This document shows, piece by piece, positions 11,337-25,191 of a stretch of DNA of 64,000 nt. Both the position numbers and the translations under genes were made by a program. The notes under the pieces were generated by a model. It did not search any database, was not told the origin of the DNA, and saw only the letters and a list, made by a program, of their open reading frames with translations. The stretch is from Limnephilus marmoratus. Lineage: Eukaryota > Arthropoda > Insecta > Trichoptera > Limnephilidae. How positions within the stretch are numbered: the stretch's first letter is position 1; every line of letters begins with the position of its first letter. Location: assembly GCA_917880885.1 (NCBI GenBank), contig OU862909.1, positions 27,784,351-27,848,350 of the forward strand, written 5' to 3'.

Positions 11337-14300
11337 GGGGTGTGTCATAACTTTTGCCTTATGGCTCCGAACCGTCTGAAATTTTGGATTCTTACTAAGA
11401 ATCATGGCCTGGACACGTTTCAATCAAAAAATCAGCTAAAAGTTGAATTTTTGCAAAAATGTATCGTTTTATGGGTGCTTTGGAACAATATCTGTGGTCG
11501 TTCAAAACTTTGGCCATATGGTTCCGAAACGTGTGAAAAATTGGATTCTTACAAATAATCATGGTCTGTACACGAATGTATCAAAAAAACTACAAATATA
11601 TATTTTTTTAAATCATCGTTTTAACACTTGGGTTCGGTCGTTTAAGTAGTTGGGGTCGGACGTTTGAACACTTAGGGTCGGTCATAACTTTCACCTTATG
11701 GCTCCGAACCATCCGAAATTCTGGATTTTTACTAATAATCTTGGTCTGTACACGAATGTATCAAAAAATCTACAAAGATTTTTTATTTCAAATCATCGTT
11801 TTAACACTTGGGTTCGGTCGTTTAAGTAGTTGAGGTCGGACGTTTGAACACTTAGGGTCGGTCATAACTTTCACCTTATGGCTCCGAACCGTCTGAAATT
11901 CTGGATTTTTACTAATAATTTTGGTCTGTACACGAATCAATCAAAAAATCTACATTGATTTTTTTTTTTAAATCATCGTTTTAACACTTGGGTTCGGTCG
12001 TTTAAGCAGTTGGGGTTGGACGTTTGAACACTTGGGGTCGGTCATAACTTTTGCCTTTTGGCTCCGAACCGTCTGAAATTTTGATTCTTACTAAGAATCA
12101 TGGCCTGGACACGTTTCCATCAAAAAATCAGCTAAAAGTTGAATTTTTGCAAAAATTTATCGTTTTATGGGTGCTTTGGAACAATAACTGTAGTCGTTCA
12201 AAACTTTGGCCATATGGTTCCGAAACGTGTGAAAAATTGGATTCTTACAAATAATCATGGTCTGTACACGAATGTATCAAAAAATCTACAAGGATTTTTT
12301 TATTTCAAATCATCGTTTTAACACTTGGGTTCGGTCGTTTAAGTAGTTGAGGTCGGACGTTTGAACACTTAGGGTCGGTCTGGATTTTTACTAATAATCT
12401 TGGTCTGTACACGAATTAATCAAAAAATCTACAAAGATTTTTTTATTTTAAATCATCGTTTTAACACTTGGGTTCGGTCATTTAAGTAGTTGGGGTCGGA
12501 GGTTTGAACACTTAGGGTCGGTCATAACTTTTGCCTAATGGCTCCGAACCGTCTGAAATTCCGGATTTTTACTAATAATCTTGGCTTGGACACGTTTCAA
12601 TCAAAAAATCAGCTAAGAGTTGAATTTTTGCAAAAAATTATCGTATTATGGGTGCTTTGGAACAATAACGGTGGACGTTCATAACTTTGGCCATATGGTT
12701 CCGAAACGTGTGAAATATTGGATTCTTACTAATTATCATGGTCTATACACGAATGTATCAAAAAATCTACAAAGATTTTTTTATTAATCATCGTTTTAAC
12801 ACTTGGGTTCGGTCGTTTAATTAGTTGGGGTCGGACGTTTAAAAACTTAGGGTCGGTCATAACTTTTGCCTTATGGCTCCGAACCGTCTGAATATTTGGA
12901 TTCTTACTAAGAATCATGGCCCGGATACGTTTCAATCAAAAATTCTGCTTAAAGTAGAATTTTTGCAAAAATTAATCGTTTTACGGGTGCTTTGTAACAA
13001 TAACTGGGGTCATTAATAACAATGGTCCTATGGTTCCGAAACGTGTGAAATATTCGCTTCTTACTAATAATCATGGTCTGTACACGAATCAATCAAAAAA
13101 TCTACCAATATATTTTTTATCGAATCATCGTTTTAACACTTAGGTTCGGTCGTTAAAGTAGTTGGGGTCGTAGTTTTGAACACTTAGGGTCGGTCATAAC
13201 TTTTGCCTTATGGCTCCGAACCGTCTGAAAATCTGGATTTTTACTAATAATCTTGGTTTGTACACGAATCAATCAAAAAATCTACAAAGATTTTTTTTTT
13301 AAATCATCGTTTTAACACTTGGGTTCGGTCGTTTAAGCAGTTGGGGTCGGACGTTTGAACACTTGGCGTCGGTCATAACTTTTGCCTTATGGCTCCGAAC
13401 CATCAGATATTCTTGATTTTTACTAATAATCTTGGTCTATACACGAATCAATTAAAAAGACTACAAAGATTTTTTTTTTAATCGTCGTTTTAACACTTGG
13501 GTTCGGTCGTTTAATTAGTTGGGGTCGGACGTTTGACCACTTAGGGTCGGTCATAACTTTTGCCTTATGGCTCCGAACCGTCTGAATATTTGGATTCTTA
13601 CTAAGAATCATGGCCTGGATCCGTTTCAATCAAAAAATCTGCTTAAAGTAGAATTTTTGCTAAAATTAATCAATTTACGGGTGTTTGTAACAATAACTGG
13701 GGTCATTAATAACAATGGTTCTATGGTTCCGAAACGTGTAAAATATTGGCTTCTTACTAATAATCATGGTCTGTACACGAATCAATCAAAAAATCTACAA
13801 ATATATTTTTAATCGAATCATCGTTTTAACACTTGGGTTCGGTCGTTAAAGTTGTTGGGGTCGTAGGTTTGAACACTTAGGGTCGGTCATAACTTTTGCC
13901 TTATGGGTCCGAACCGTCTGAAATTCTGGATTTTTACTAATAATCTTGGTCTGTACACGAATCAATCAAAAAATCTACAAAGATTTTTTTTTTTTAAATC
14001 ATCGTTTTAACACTTGGGTTCGGTCGTTTAAGCAGTTGGGGTCGGACGTTTGAACACTTGGGGTCGGCAATAACTTTTGCCTTATGGCTTCGAACCGTCT
14101 GAAATTTTGGATTCTTACTAAGAATCTTGGCCTGGACACGTTTCAATCAAAATATCAGCTAAAAGTTGAATTTTTGCAAAAATTTATCGTTTTATGGGTG
14201 CTTTGGAACAATAACTGTAGTCATACAAAACTTTGGCCATATGGTTCCGAAACGTGTAAAAAATTGGATTCTTACAAATAATCATGGTCTGTACACGAAT

Positions 14301-17300
14301 GTATCAAAAAATCTACAAAGATTTTTTATTTCAAATCATCGTTTTAACACTTGGGTTTGGTCGTTTAAGTAGTTGGGGTCGGACGTTTGAATACTTAGGG
14401 TCGGTCATAACTTTCACCTTATGGCTCCGAACAGTCTGAAATTCTGGATTTTTGCTAATAATCTTGGTCTATACACGAATCAATTAAAACGGCTACAAAG
14501 ATTTTTATTAAGTCATCGTTTTAACACATGGGTTCGGTCGTTTAAGCAGTTGGGGTCGGACGTTTGAACACTAAGGGTCGGTCAAAACTTTCACCTTATG
14601 GCTCCGATCCGTCTGAACGTCTGGATTTGTACTAATTATCTTGGTCTATACACGAATCAATCAAAAAGTCTACAAATATTTTTTTTTAATCATCGTTTTA
14701 ACACTTGGGTTCGGTCGTTTAATTAGTTGGGGTCGGACGTTTGAACACTTAGGGTCGGTCATAACTTTTGCCTTATGGCTCCGAACCGTCTGAATATTTG
14801 GATTCTCACTAATATATAGGCCTGGATACGTTTCAATCAAAAAATCTGCTTAAAGTAGAATTTTTGCAAAAATTAATCGTTTTACGGGTGCTTTGTAACA
14901 ATAACTGGGGTCATTAATAACAATGGTCCTATGGTTCCGAAACGTGTGAAATATTGGCTTCTTTCTAATAATCATGGACTGTACACGAATCAATCAAAAA
15001 AGCTACAAATATATTTTTAATCGAATCATCGTTTTAACACTTGGGTTCGGTCGTTAAAGTAGTTGGGGTCGTAGTTTTGAACACTTAGGGTCGGTCATAA
15101 CTTTTGCCTTATGGCTCCGAACCATCTGAAATTCTGGATTCTTACAAATAATCATGGTCTGTACACGAATGTATCAAAAAATCTACAAAGATTTTTTATT
15201 TCAAATCATCGTTTTAACACTTGGGTTCGGTCGTTTAAGTAGTTGGGGTCGGACGTTTGAACACTTAGGGTCGGTCATTACTTTCACCTTATGGCTCCGA
15301 ACCGTCTGAAATTCTGGATTTTTACTAATAATCTTGGTCTGTACACGAATCAATCAAAAAATCTACAAAGATTTTTTATTTCAAATCATCGTTTTAACAC
15401 TTGGGTTCGGTCGTTTAAGTAGTTGAGGTCGGACGTTTGAACACTTAGGGTCGGTCATTACTTTCACGTTATGGCTCCGAAACGTCTGAAATTCTGGATT
15501 TTTACTTATAATCTTTGTCTTTACACGAATCAATCAAAAAATCTAAAAAGATTTTTTTATTTCAAATCATCGTTTTAACACTTGGGTTCGGTAATTTAAG
15601 TAGTTGGGGTCGGAGGTTTGAACACTTAGGATCGGTCATAACTTTTGCCTTATGGCTCCTAACCGTCTGAAATTCTGGATTTTAACTAATAATCTTGGTC
15701 TGTACACGAATCAATCAAAAAATCTACAAATATTTTTTTTAATTTCTAATCATCGTTTTAACACTTGGGTTCGGTCGTTTAAGCAGTTGGGGTGGCACGT
15801 TTGAACACTCAGGGTCGGTCATAACTTTCACCTTATGGCTCCGAAACGTCTGAAATTCTGGATTTTTACTAATAATCTTGGTCTGTACACGAATCAATCA
15901 AAAAATCTACAAAGATTTTTTTATTTCAAATCATCGTTTTAACACTTGGGTTCGGTCGTTTAAGTAGTTGGGGTCGGACGTTTGAACACTTAGGGTCGGT
16001 CATAACTTTCAGCTTATGGCTCCAAACCGTCTGAAATTCTGGATTTTTACTAATAATCTTGGTCTGTACACGAATCAATCAAAAAATCTACAAAGATTTT
16101 TTATTTCAAATCATCGTTTTAACACTTGGGTTCGGTCGTTTAAGTAGTTGAGGTCGGACGTTTGAACACTTAGGGTCGGTCATAACTTTCACCTTATGGC
16201 TCCGAAAAGTCTGAAATTCTGGATTTTATCTAATAATCTTGGTCTGTACACGAATCAATCAAAAAGTCTACAAAGATTATTTTTTTTTAAATCATCATTT
16301 TTACACTTGTGTTCGGTCGTTTAAGCAGTAGGGTTGGACGTTTGAACACTTAGGGTCGGTCATAACTTTTGCCTTATGGCTCCGAACCATCTGAAATTCT
16401 GGATTTTTACTAATAATCTTGGTTTGTACACGAATCAATCAAAAAATCTACAAAGATTTTTTTTTTAAATCATCGTTTTAACACTTGGGTTCGGTCGTTT
16501 AAGCAGTTGGGGTCGGACGTTTGAACACTTGGGGTCGGCAATAACTTTTGCCTTATGGCTTCGAACCGTCTGAAATTTTGGATTCTTACTAAGAATCATG
16601 GCCTGGACACGTTTCAATCAAAATATCAGCTAAAAGTTGAATTTTTGCAAAAATTTATCGTTTTATGGGTGCTTTGGAACAATAACTGTAGTCGTACAAA
16701 ACTTTGGCCATATGGTTCCGAAACGTGTAAAAAATTGGATTCTTACAAATAATCATGGTCTGTACACGAATGTATCAAAAAATCTACAAAGATTTTTTAT
16801 GTCAAATCATCGTTTTAACACGTGGGTTTGGTCGTTTAAGTAGTTAGGGTCGGACGTTTGAACACTTAGTGTCGGTCATAACTTTCACCTTATGGCTCCG
16901 AACCGTCTGAAATTCTGGATTTTTATGAAAATCTTGGTCTATACACGAATCAATTAAAACGACTACAAAGATTTTTATTAAATCATCGTTTTAACACTTG
17001 GGTTCGGTCGTTTAAGTAGTTGGGGTCGGACGTTTGAACACTTAGGGTCGGTCATAACTTTCACCTTATGGCTCCAAACCGTCTGAAATTCTGGATTTTT
17101 ACTTATAATCTTGGTCTGTACACGAATCAATCAAAAAATCTACAAAGATTTTTTATTTCAAATCATCGTTTTAACACTTGGGTTCGGTCGTTTAAGTAGT
17201 TGAGGTCGGACGTTTGAACACTTAGGGTCGGTCATAACTTTCACCTTATGGCTCCGAAACGTCTGAAATTCTGGATTTTTACTAATAATCTTGGTCTGTA

Positions 17301-17459
17301 CACGAATCAATCAAAAAGTCTACAAAGATTATTTTTTTTAAATCATCGTTTTTAAACTTGTGTTCGGTCGATTAAGCAGTAGGGTTGGACGTTTGAACTT
17401 TTAGGGTCGGTCATAACTTTTGCCTTATGGCTCCGAACCGTCTGAAATTCTGGATTTTT

Positions 17460-18930
17460 ACAAATAATCTTGGTCTGTACACGAATATATTAAAAAGACT
17501 ACAAAGCTTTTTTTTTAAATCATCGTTTTAACACTTGGGTTCGGTCGTTTAAGCAGTTGGGGTCGGACGTTTGAACACTAAGGGTCGGTCAAAACTTGCA
17601 CCTTATGGCTCCGAACTGTCTGAAATTCTGGATTTTTACTAATAATCTTGGTCTATACACGAATCAATTAAAAAGACTACAAAGCTTTTTTTTTAAATCA
17701 TCGTTTTAACACTTGGGTTCGGTCGTTTAAGCAGTTGGGGTCGGACGTTTGAACACTAAGGGTCGGTCAAAACTTTCACCTTATGGCTCCGAACCGTCTG
17801 AAATTCTGGATTTTTACTACTAATCTTGGGCTATATACGAATCAATCAAAAAGTCTACAAAGATTTTTTTTTTAACATCGTTTTAACACTTGCGTTCGGT
17901 CGTTTAATTAGTTGGGGTCGGACGTTTGAACACTTAGGGTCGGTCATAACTTTTGCCTTATGGCTCCGAACCGTCAGAAATTCTGGATTTTTACTAATAA
18001 TCTTGGTCTATACACGAATATATTAAAAAGACTACAAAGCTTTTTTTTTAAATCATCGTTTTAACACTTGGGTTCGGTCGTTAAAGCAGTTGGGGTCGGA
18101 CGTTTGAACACTACGGGTCGGTCAAAACTTTCACCTTATCGCTCCGAACCGTCTGAAATTCTTGATTTTTACAAATAATCTTGGTCTGTACACGAATATA
18201 TTAAAAAGACTACAAAGCTTTTTTTTTAAATCATCGTTTTAACACTTGGGTTTGGTCGTTTAAGCAGTTGGGGTCGGACGTTTGAACACTAAGGGTCGGT
18301 CAAAACTTGCACCTTATGGCTCCGAACTGTCTGAAATTATGGATTTTTACTAATAATCTTGGTCTATACACGAATCAATTAAAAAGACTACAAAGCTTTT
18401 TTTTTTAAATCATCGTTTTAACACTTGGGTTCGGTCGTTTAAGCAGTTGGGGTCGGATGTTTGAACACTAAGGGTCGGTCAAAACTTTCACCTTATGGCT
18501 CCGAACCGTCTGAAATTCTGGATTTTTACTACTAATCTTGGGCTATATACGAATCAATCAAAAAGTCTACAAAGATTTAATTTTTTAACATCGTTTTAAC
18601 ACTTGCGTTCGGTCGTTTAATTAGTTGGGGTCAGACGTTTGAACACTTAGGGTCGGTCATAACTTTTGCCTTATGGCTCCGAACCGTCAGAAATTCTGGA
18701 TTTTTACTAATAATCTTGGTCTATACACGAATGTATTAAAAAGACTACAAAGCTTTTTTTTTAAATCATCGTTTTAACACTTGGGTTCGGTCGTTAAAGC
18801 AGTTGGGGTCGGACGTTTGAACACTAAGGGTCGGTCAAAACTTTCACCTTATCGCTCCGAACCGTCTGAAATTCTTGATTTTTACTACTAATCTTGGGCT
18901 ATATACGAATCAATCAAAAAGTCTACAAAG
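17460..18930 (+). repeat. ~0.71-kb (four-monomer) higher-order repeat
   Basis: Diagnostic variants recur about 710-717 bp apart: cgaatatattaaaaagac at about 17483 and 18193, and actactaatcttgggc at about 17814 and 18531, with a shorter return at about 18885. The phrase tacaaagctttttttt marks the same family. A related segment reappears at about 31940-32110, so the unit has been copied to a distant part of the array. Confidence 0.75.
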
Positions 18931-19263
18931 ATTTTTTTTTTATCATCGTTTTAACACTTGGGTTCGGTCGTTTAATTAGTTGGGGTCGGACGTTTGAACA
19001 CTTAGGGTCGGTCATAACTTTTGCCTTATGGCTCCGAACCGTCTGAATATTTGGATTCTTACTAAGAATCATGGCCTGGATACGTTTCAATCAAAAAATC
19101 TGCTTAAAGTAGAATTTTTGTAAAAATTAATCGTTTTACGGGTGCTTGGTAACAATAACTGGGGTCATTAATAACAATGGTCCTATGGTTCCGAAACGTG
19201 TGAAATATTGGCTTCTTACAAATAATCATGGTCTGTACACGAATGTATCAAAAAATCTACAAA

Positions 19264-19293
19264 GACCATGATTATTAGTAAATAATCATGGTC
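19264..19293. repeat. 30-bp inverted repeat at a satellite junction
   Basis: GACCATGATTATT (19264-19276) is followed by the spacer agta and the exact reverse complement AATAATCATGGTC (19281-19293). The left arm is a short piece of monomer in reverse orientation, so this is a fold-back junction between satellite units. Confidence 0.85.
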
Positions 19294-22200
19294 TGTACAC
19301 GAATCAATCAAAAAATCTACAAATATATTTTTAATCGAATCATCGTTTTAACACTTGGATTCGGTCGTTTAAGTAGTTGGGGTCGTAGTTTTGAACACTT
19401 AGGGTCGGTCATATCTTTTGCTTTATGGCTCCGAACCACCTGAAATTCTGGATTTTTACTAATAATCTTGGTCTGTACACGAATCAATCAAAAAATCTAC
19501 AAAGATTTTTTTTTAAATCATCGTTTTAACACTTGGGTTCGGTCGTTTAAGCAGTTGGGGTCGGACGTTTGAACACTTGGAGTCCGCAATAACTTTTGTC
19601 TTATGGCTTCGAACCGTCTGAAATTTTGGATTCTTATTAAGAATCATGGCCTGGACACGTTTCATTCAAAATATCAGCTAAAAGTTGAATTTTTGCAAAA
19701 ATTTATCGTTTTATGGGTGCTTTGGAACAATAACTGTAGTCGTACTAAACTTTGGCCATATGGTTCCGAAACGTGTTAAAAATTGGATTCTTACAAATAA
19801 TCATGGTCTGTACACGAATGTATCAAAAAATCTACAAAGATTTTTTATTTCAAATCATCGTTTTAACACTTGGGTTTGGTCGTTTAAGTAGTTGGGGTCG
19901 GACGTTTGAACACTTAGGGTCGGTCATAACTTTCACCTTATGGCTCCGAACCGTCTGAAATTCTGGATTTTTACTAATAATCTTGGTCTATACACGAATC
20001 AATTAAAACGACTACAAAGATTTTTATTAAATCATCGTTTTAACACTTGGGTTCGGTCGTTTAAGCAGTTGGGGTCGGACGTTTGAACACTAAGGGTCGG
20101 TCAAAACTTTCACCTTATGGCTCCAATCCGTCTGAACGTTTGGATTTGTACTAATTATCTTGGTCTATACACGAATCAATCAAAAAGTCTACAAAGATTT
20201 TTTTTTTAATCATCGTTTTAACACTTGGGTTCGGTCGTTTAATTAGTTGGGGTCGGACGTTTGAACACTTAGGGTCGGTCATAACTTTTGCCTTATGGCT
20301 CCGAACCGTCTGAATATTTGGATTCTTACTAAGAATCATGGCCTGGATACGTTTCAATCAAAAAATCTGCTTAAAGTAGAATTTTTGCAAAAATTAATCG
20401 TTTTACGGGTGCTTTGTAACAATAACTGGGGTCATTAATAACAATGGTCCTATGGTTCCGAAACGTGTGAAATATTGGCTTCTTTCTAATAATCATGGTC
20501 TGTACACGAATCAATCAAAAAATCAACAAATATATTTTTAATCGAATCATCGTTTTAACACTTGGGTTCGGTCGTTAAAGTAGTTGGGGTCGTAGTTTTG
20601 AACACTTAGGGTCGGTCATAACTTTTGCCTTATGTCTCCGAACTATCTGAAATTCTGGATTCTTACAAATAATCATGGTCTGTACACGAATGTATCAAAA
20701 GATCTACAAAGATTTTTTATTTCAAATCATCGTTTTAACACTTGGGTTCGGTCGTTCAAGTAGTTGGGGTCGGACGTTTGAACACTTAGGGTCGGTCATA
20801 ACTTTCACCTTATGGCTCCGAACCGTCTGAAATTCTGGATTTTTACTAATAATCTTGGTCTGTACACGAATCAATCAAAAAATCTACAAAGATTTTTTAT
20901 TTCAAATCATCGTTTTAACACTTGGGTTCGATCGTTTAAGTTGTTGAGGTCGGACGTTTGAAAACTTGGGGTCGGTCTTAACTTTTGCCTTATGGGTCCG
21001 AACCGTCTAAAATTCTGGATTTTTACTAATAATCTTGGTCTGTACACGAATCAATCAAAAAATCTACAAAGATTTTTTATTTCAAATCATCGTTTTAACA
21101 CTTGGGTTCGGCCGTTTAAGTAGTTGAGGTCAGACGTTTGAACACTTAGGGTCGATCATAACTTTCACCTTATGGCTCCGAAACGTCTGAAATTCTGGAT
21201 TTTTACTAATAATCTTGGTCTGTACACGAATCAATCAAAAAATCTACAAAGATTTTTTTATTTCAAATCATCGGTTTAACGCTTGGGTTCGGTCGTTTAA
21301 GTAGTTGAGGTCGGACGTTTGAACACTTAGGGTCGGTCATCACTTTCACCTTTTAGCTCCGAAACGTCTGAAATTCTGGATTTTTACTAATAATCTTGGT
21401 CTGTACACGAATCAATCAAAAAATCTACAAAGATTTTTTTATTTCAAATCATCGTTTTAACACTTGGGTTCGGTCGTTTAAGTAGTTGGGGTCGGAGGTT
21501 TGAACACTTAGGGTCGGTCATAACTTTTACCTAATGGCTCCAAACTGTCTGAAATTCTGGATTTTTACTAATATTCTTGGTCTGTACACGAATCAATCAA
21601 AAAATCTACAAAGATTTTTTTTATTTCAAATCATCGTTTTTACACTTGGGTTCTGTCGTTTAAGTAGTTGGGGTCGGATGTTTGAAGACTTAGGTTGGGT
21701 CATAACTTTTGCCTTATAGCTTCGAACCGACTGAAATTCTGGATTTTTACTAATAATCTTGGTATAGACCTTATAGACACGAATCAATTCAAAAGTCTAC
21801 AAAGATTTTTTTTTTAAATCATTGTTTTAACACTTGGGTTCGGCAGTTGGGGTCGGACGTTTGAACACTTAGGGTCGGTCATAACTTTTGCCTTATGGCT
21901 CCGAACCGTCAGAAATTCTGGATTTATACTAATAATCTTGGTCTATGCACGTATCAATTAAAAATACTACAAAGATTTTTTTTTAAATCATCGTTTAAAC
22001 ACTTGGGTTCGGTCGTTTAAGCAGTTGGGGTCGGACGTTTGAACACTAAGGGTCGGTCAAAACTTGCACCTTATGGCTCCGAGCCGTCTGAAATTCTGGA
22101 TTTTTTCTAATTATCTTGGTCTATACACGAATCAATCAAAAAGTCTACAAAGATTTTTTTTTTTAATTATCGTTTCAACACTTGGGTTCGGTCGTTTAGT

Positions 22201-22611
22201 AAGTTGGGGTCGGACGTTTGAACACTTAGGGTCAGTCATAACTTTTGCCTTATGGCTCCGAACCGTCTGAATATTCGGATTCTTACTAAGAATCATGGCC
22301 TGGATACGTTTCACTCAAAAAATCTGCTTAAAGTGCTTTGTAACAATAACTGGGGTCATTAATAACAATGGTCCTATGGTTCCGAAACGTGTGAAATATT
22401 GGCTTCTTACTAATAATCATGGTCTGTACACGAATCAATCAAAAAATCAACAAATATATTTTTAATCGAATCATCGTTTTAACACTTGGGTTCGGTCGTT
22501 AAAGTAGTTGGGGTCGTAGTTTTGAACACTTAGGGTCGGTCATAACTTTTGCCTTATGGCTCCGAAACGTCTGAAATTCTGGATTTTTACTAATAATCTT
22601 GGTCTGTACAC

Positions 22612-22730
22612 AAATAATTTTCGTTATTTGTTTTTGGGGTGTTGTGCCTTGTTGCGCTACCTCCTTCTTTAGCCAACGTTTCGGACATCGTTGCAGTGTC
22701 CATCATCAGGGCAGATCCGGCAGTTCTACA
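22612..22730 (-). mobile_element. 119-bp Penelope-like fragment inside satellite, copy 2
   Basis: Same length and same monomer insertion point (gtacac / tcaatcaaaa) as the copies at 8106 and 39888, with a few substitutions. It is closer to copy 3 than to copy 1 (for example cctccttcttt in both, and gtgccttgttg rather than gtgccgtgttg). Confidence 0.6.
22645..22713 (-). ncRNA. Hammerhead-ribozyme-like fold, copy 2 (probably degenerate)
   Basis: Plus-strand coordinates of the minus-strand elements are: stem I 22710-22713 with 22645-22648; CUGAUGA 22703-22709; stem II 22697-22701 with 22683-22687 (5 bp, loop of 9); GAAAC 22678-22682; stem III 22670-22677 with 22651-22659 (8 bp and one bulged G, loop of 10). 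One extra U (22702) separates the core from stem II. The two bases before stem I on the 3' side are AA (22649-22650), where a cleavable hammerhead needs U then A, C or U. Fold retained, catalysis doubtful. Confidence 0.5.
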
Positions 22731-24809
22731 TCAATCAAAAAATCTACAAAGATTTTTTTATTTCAAATCATCGATTTAACACTTGGGTTCGGTCGTTTAA
22801 GTAGTTGGGGTCCCACGTTTGAACACTTAGAGTCGGTCAAAACTTTTAGCTTATGGCTCCGAACCGTCTGAAATTCTGGATTTTTACTAATAATCTTGGT
22901 CTGTACACGAATCAATCAAAAAATCTACAAAGATTTTTTATTTCAAATCATCGTTTTGACACTTGGGTTCGGTTGTTTAAGTAGTTGAGGTCGGACGTTT
23001 GAACACTTAGGGTCGGTCATAACTTTTGCCTTATGGCTCCGAACCGTCTGAATATTTGGATTCTTACTAAGAATCATGGCCTGGATTCGTTTCAATCAAA
23101 AAATCTGCTTAAAGTAGAATTTTTGCAAAAATTAATCGTTTTACGGGTGCGTGGTAACAATTACTGGGGTCATTAATAACAATGGTCCTATGGTTCCGAA
23201 ACGTGTGAAATATTGGCTTCTTACTAATAATCATGGTCTGTACACGAATCAATCAAAAAATCTACAAAGATTTTTTATTTCAAATCATCGTTTTAACACT
23301 TGGGTTCGGTCGTTTAAGTAGTTGAGGTCGGACGTTTGAACACTTAGGGTCGGTCATCACTTTCACCTTATGGCTCCGAAACGTCTGAAATTCTGGATTT
23401 TTACTAATAATCTTGGTCTATACACGAATCAATTAAAAAGACTACAAAGATTTTTCTTTTTAAATAATCGTTTTAACACTTGGGTTCGGTCATTTAAGCA
23501 GTTGGGTTCGGACGTTTGAACACTAAGGGTCGGTCAAAACTTTCACCTTATGGCACCGAACCGTCTGAAATTCTGGATTTTTACTAATAATCTTGGTCTG
23601 TTACAATCAATCAAAAAATCTACAAAGATTTTTTTTTTCAAATCATCGTTTCAACACTTGGGTTCGGTCATTTAAGTAGTTGGGGTCGGAGGTTTGAACA
23701 CTTAGGGTCGGTCATAACTTTTGCCTTAAGGCTCCGAACCGTCTGAAATTCTGGATTTTTTCTAATAATCTTGGTCTGTACACGAATCAATCAAAAAATC
23801 TACAATTTTTTTTTTTTAAATCATCGTTTTAACACTTGGGTTCGGTCGTTTAAGCAGTTGGGGTCGGACGTTTGAACACTTGGGGTCGGTCATAACTTTT
23901 GCGTTATGGCTCCGAACCGTCTGAATATTTGGATTCTTACTAAGAATCATGGCCTGGATTCGTTTCAATCAAAAAATCTGCTTAAAGTAGAATTTTTGCA
24001 AAAATTAATCGTTTTACGGGTGCGTGGTAACAATTACTGGGGTCATTAATAACAATGGTCCTATGGTTCCGAAACGTGTGAAATATTGGCTTCTTACTAA
24101 TAATCATGGTCTGTACACGAATCAATCAATAAATCTACAAAGATTTTTTTATTTCAAATCATCGTTTTAACACTTGGGTTCGGTCGTTTAAGTAGTTGAG
24201 GTCGGACGTTTGAACACTTAGGGTCGGTCATCACTTTCACCTTATGGCTCCGAAACGTCTGAAATTCTGGATTTTTACTAATAATCTTGGTCTGTTACAC
24301 GAATCAATCAAAAAATCTACAAAGATTTTTTTTTTCAAATCATCGTTTCAACACTTGGGTTCGGTCATTTAAGTAGTTGGGGTCGGGGGTTTGAACACTT
24401 AGGGTCGGTCATAACTTTTGCCTTATGGCTCCGAACCGTCTGAAATTCTGGATTTTTTCTAATAATCTTGGTCTGTACACGAATCAATCAAAAAATCTAC
24501 AAAGATTTTTTTTATTTCAAATCATCGTTTTAACACTTGGGTTCGGTCATTTAAGTAGTTGGGGTCGGAGGTTTGAACACTTAGGGTCGGTCATAACTTT
24601 TGCCTTATGGCTCCGAACCGTCTGAAATTCTGGATTTTTTCTAATAATCTTGGTCTGTACACGAATCAATCAAAAAATCTACAATTTTTTTTTTTAAATC
24701 ATCGTTTTAACACTTGGGTTCGGTCGTTTAAGCAGTTGGGGTCGGACGTTTGAACACTTGCGGTCGGTCATAACTTTTGCCTTATGGCTCCGAACCGTCT
24801 GAAATTTTG

Positions 24810-25191
24810 TCTTAGTATGAATGGGAGTGTGTTTTGATATTTTGCTTAAAAAATGAGCAATCTATCATTGAAGTGAATTATTTGACGCGTGTAACACAAA
24901 TTTCAATAAATACATAATGTATACTTGAATTAAGGCATATTTTTAAAAGACTGTAAATATCATGTTCAATTAATAAAGATCGCGAAATGTTAACATCTAA
25001 ATAAATAAAAAAAAATCTCACACGAGTAACAAATAAAAATATTACCGTGAAAGACCATTCGAATAGTTTTTTTTAAGAACCATCATCTTTAATTTGTTTT
25101 AATGTTGTAACGCTTCATTAATTTTCTTATTAAAATATTCATTTTAGAATTTTAAACGCATATACGAGACATTTTGATATACACATTTTTG
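24810..25191. repeat. ~382-bp AT-rich non-satellite segment, copy 1
   Basis: From tcttagtatgaatggg to acacatttttg the sequence has no satellite motif, no open frame of note and no terminal repeats that I can see. It joins satellite at gaaattttg on the left and at tatagaccttatagacacg on the right. The latter phrase also occurs in satellite without the segment at about 21763, so that right-hand variant is not confined to this insert. I cannot assign it to a mobile-element family. Confidence 0.8.

Noticed and set aside
24810..25191. MITE or SINE identity for the 382-bp segment
   Set aside because: I found no terminal inverted repeats, target duplication or poly-A tail at its borders.
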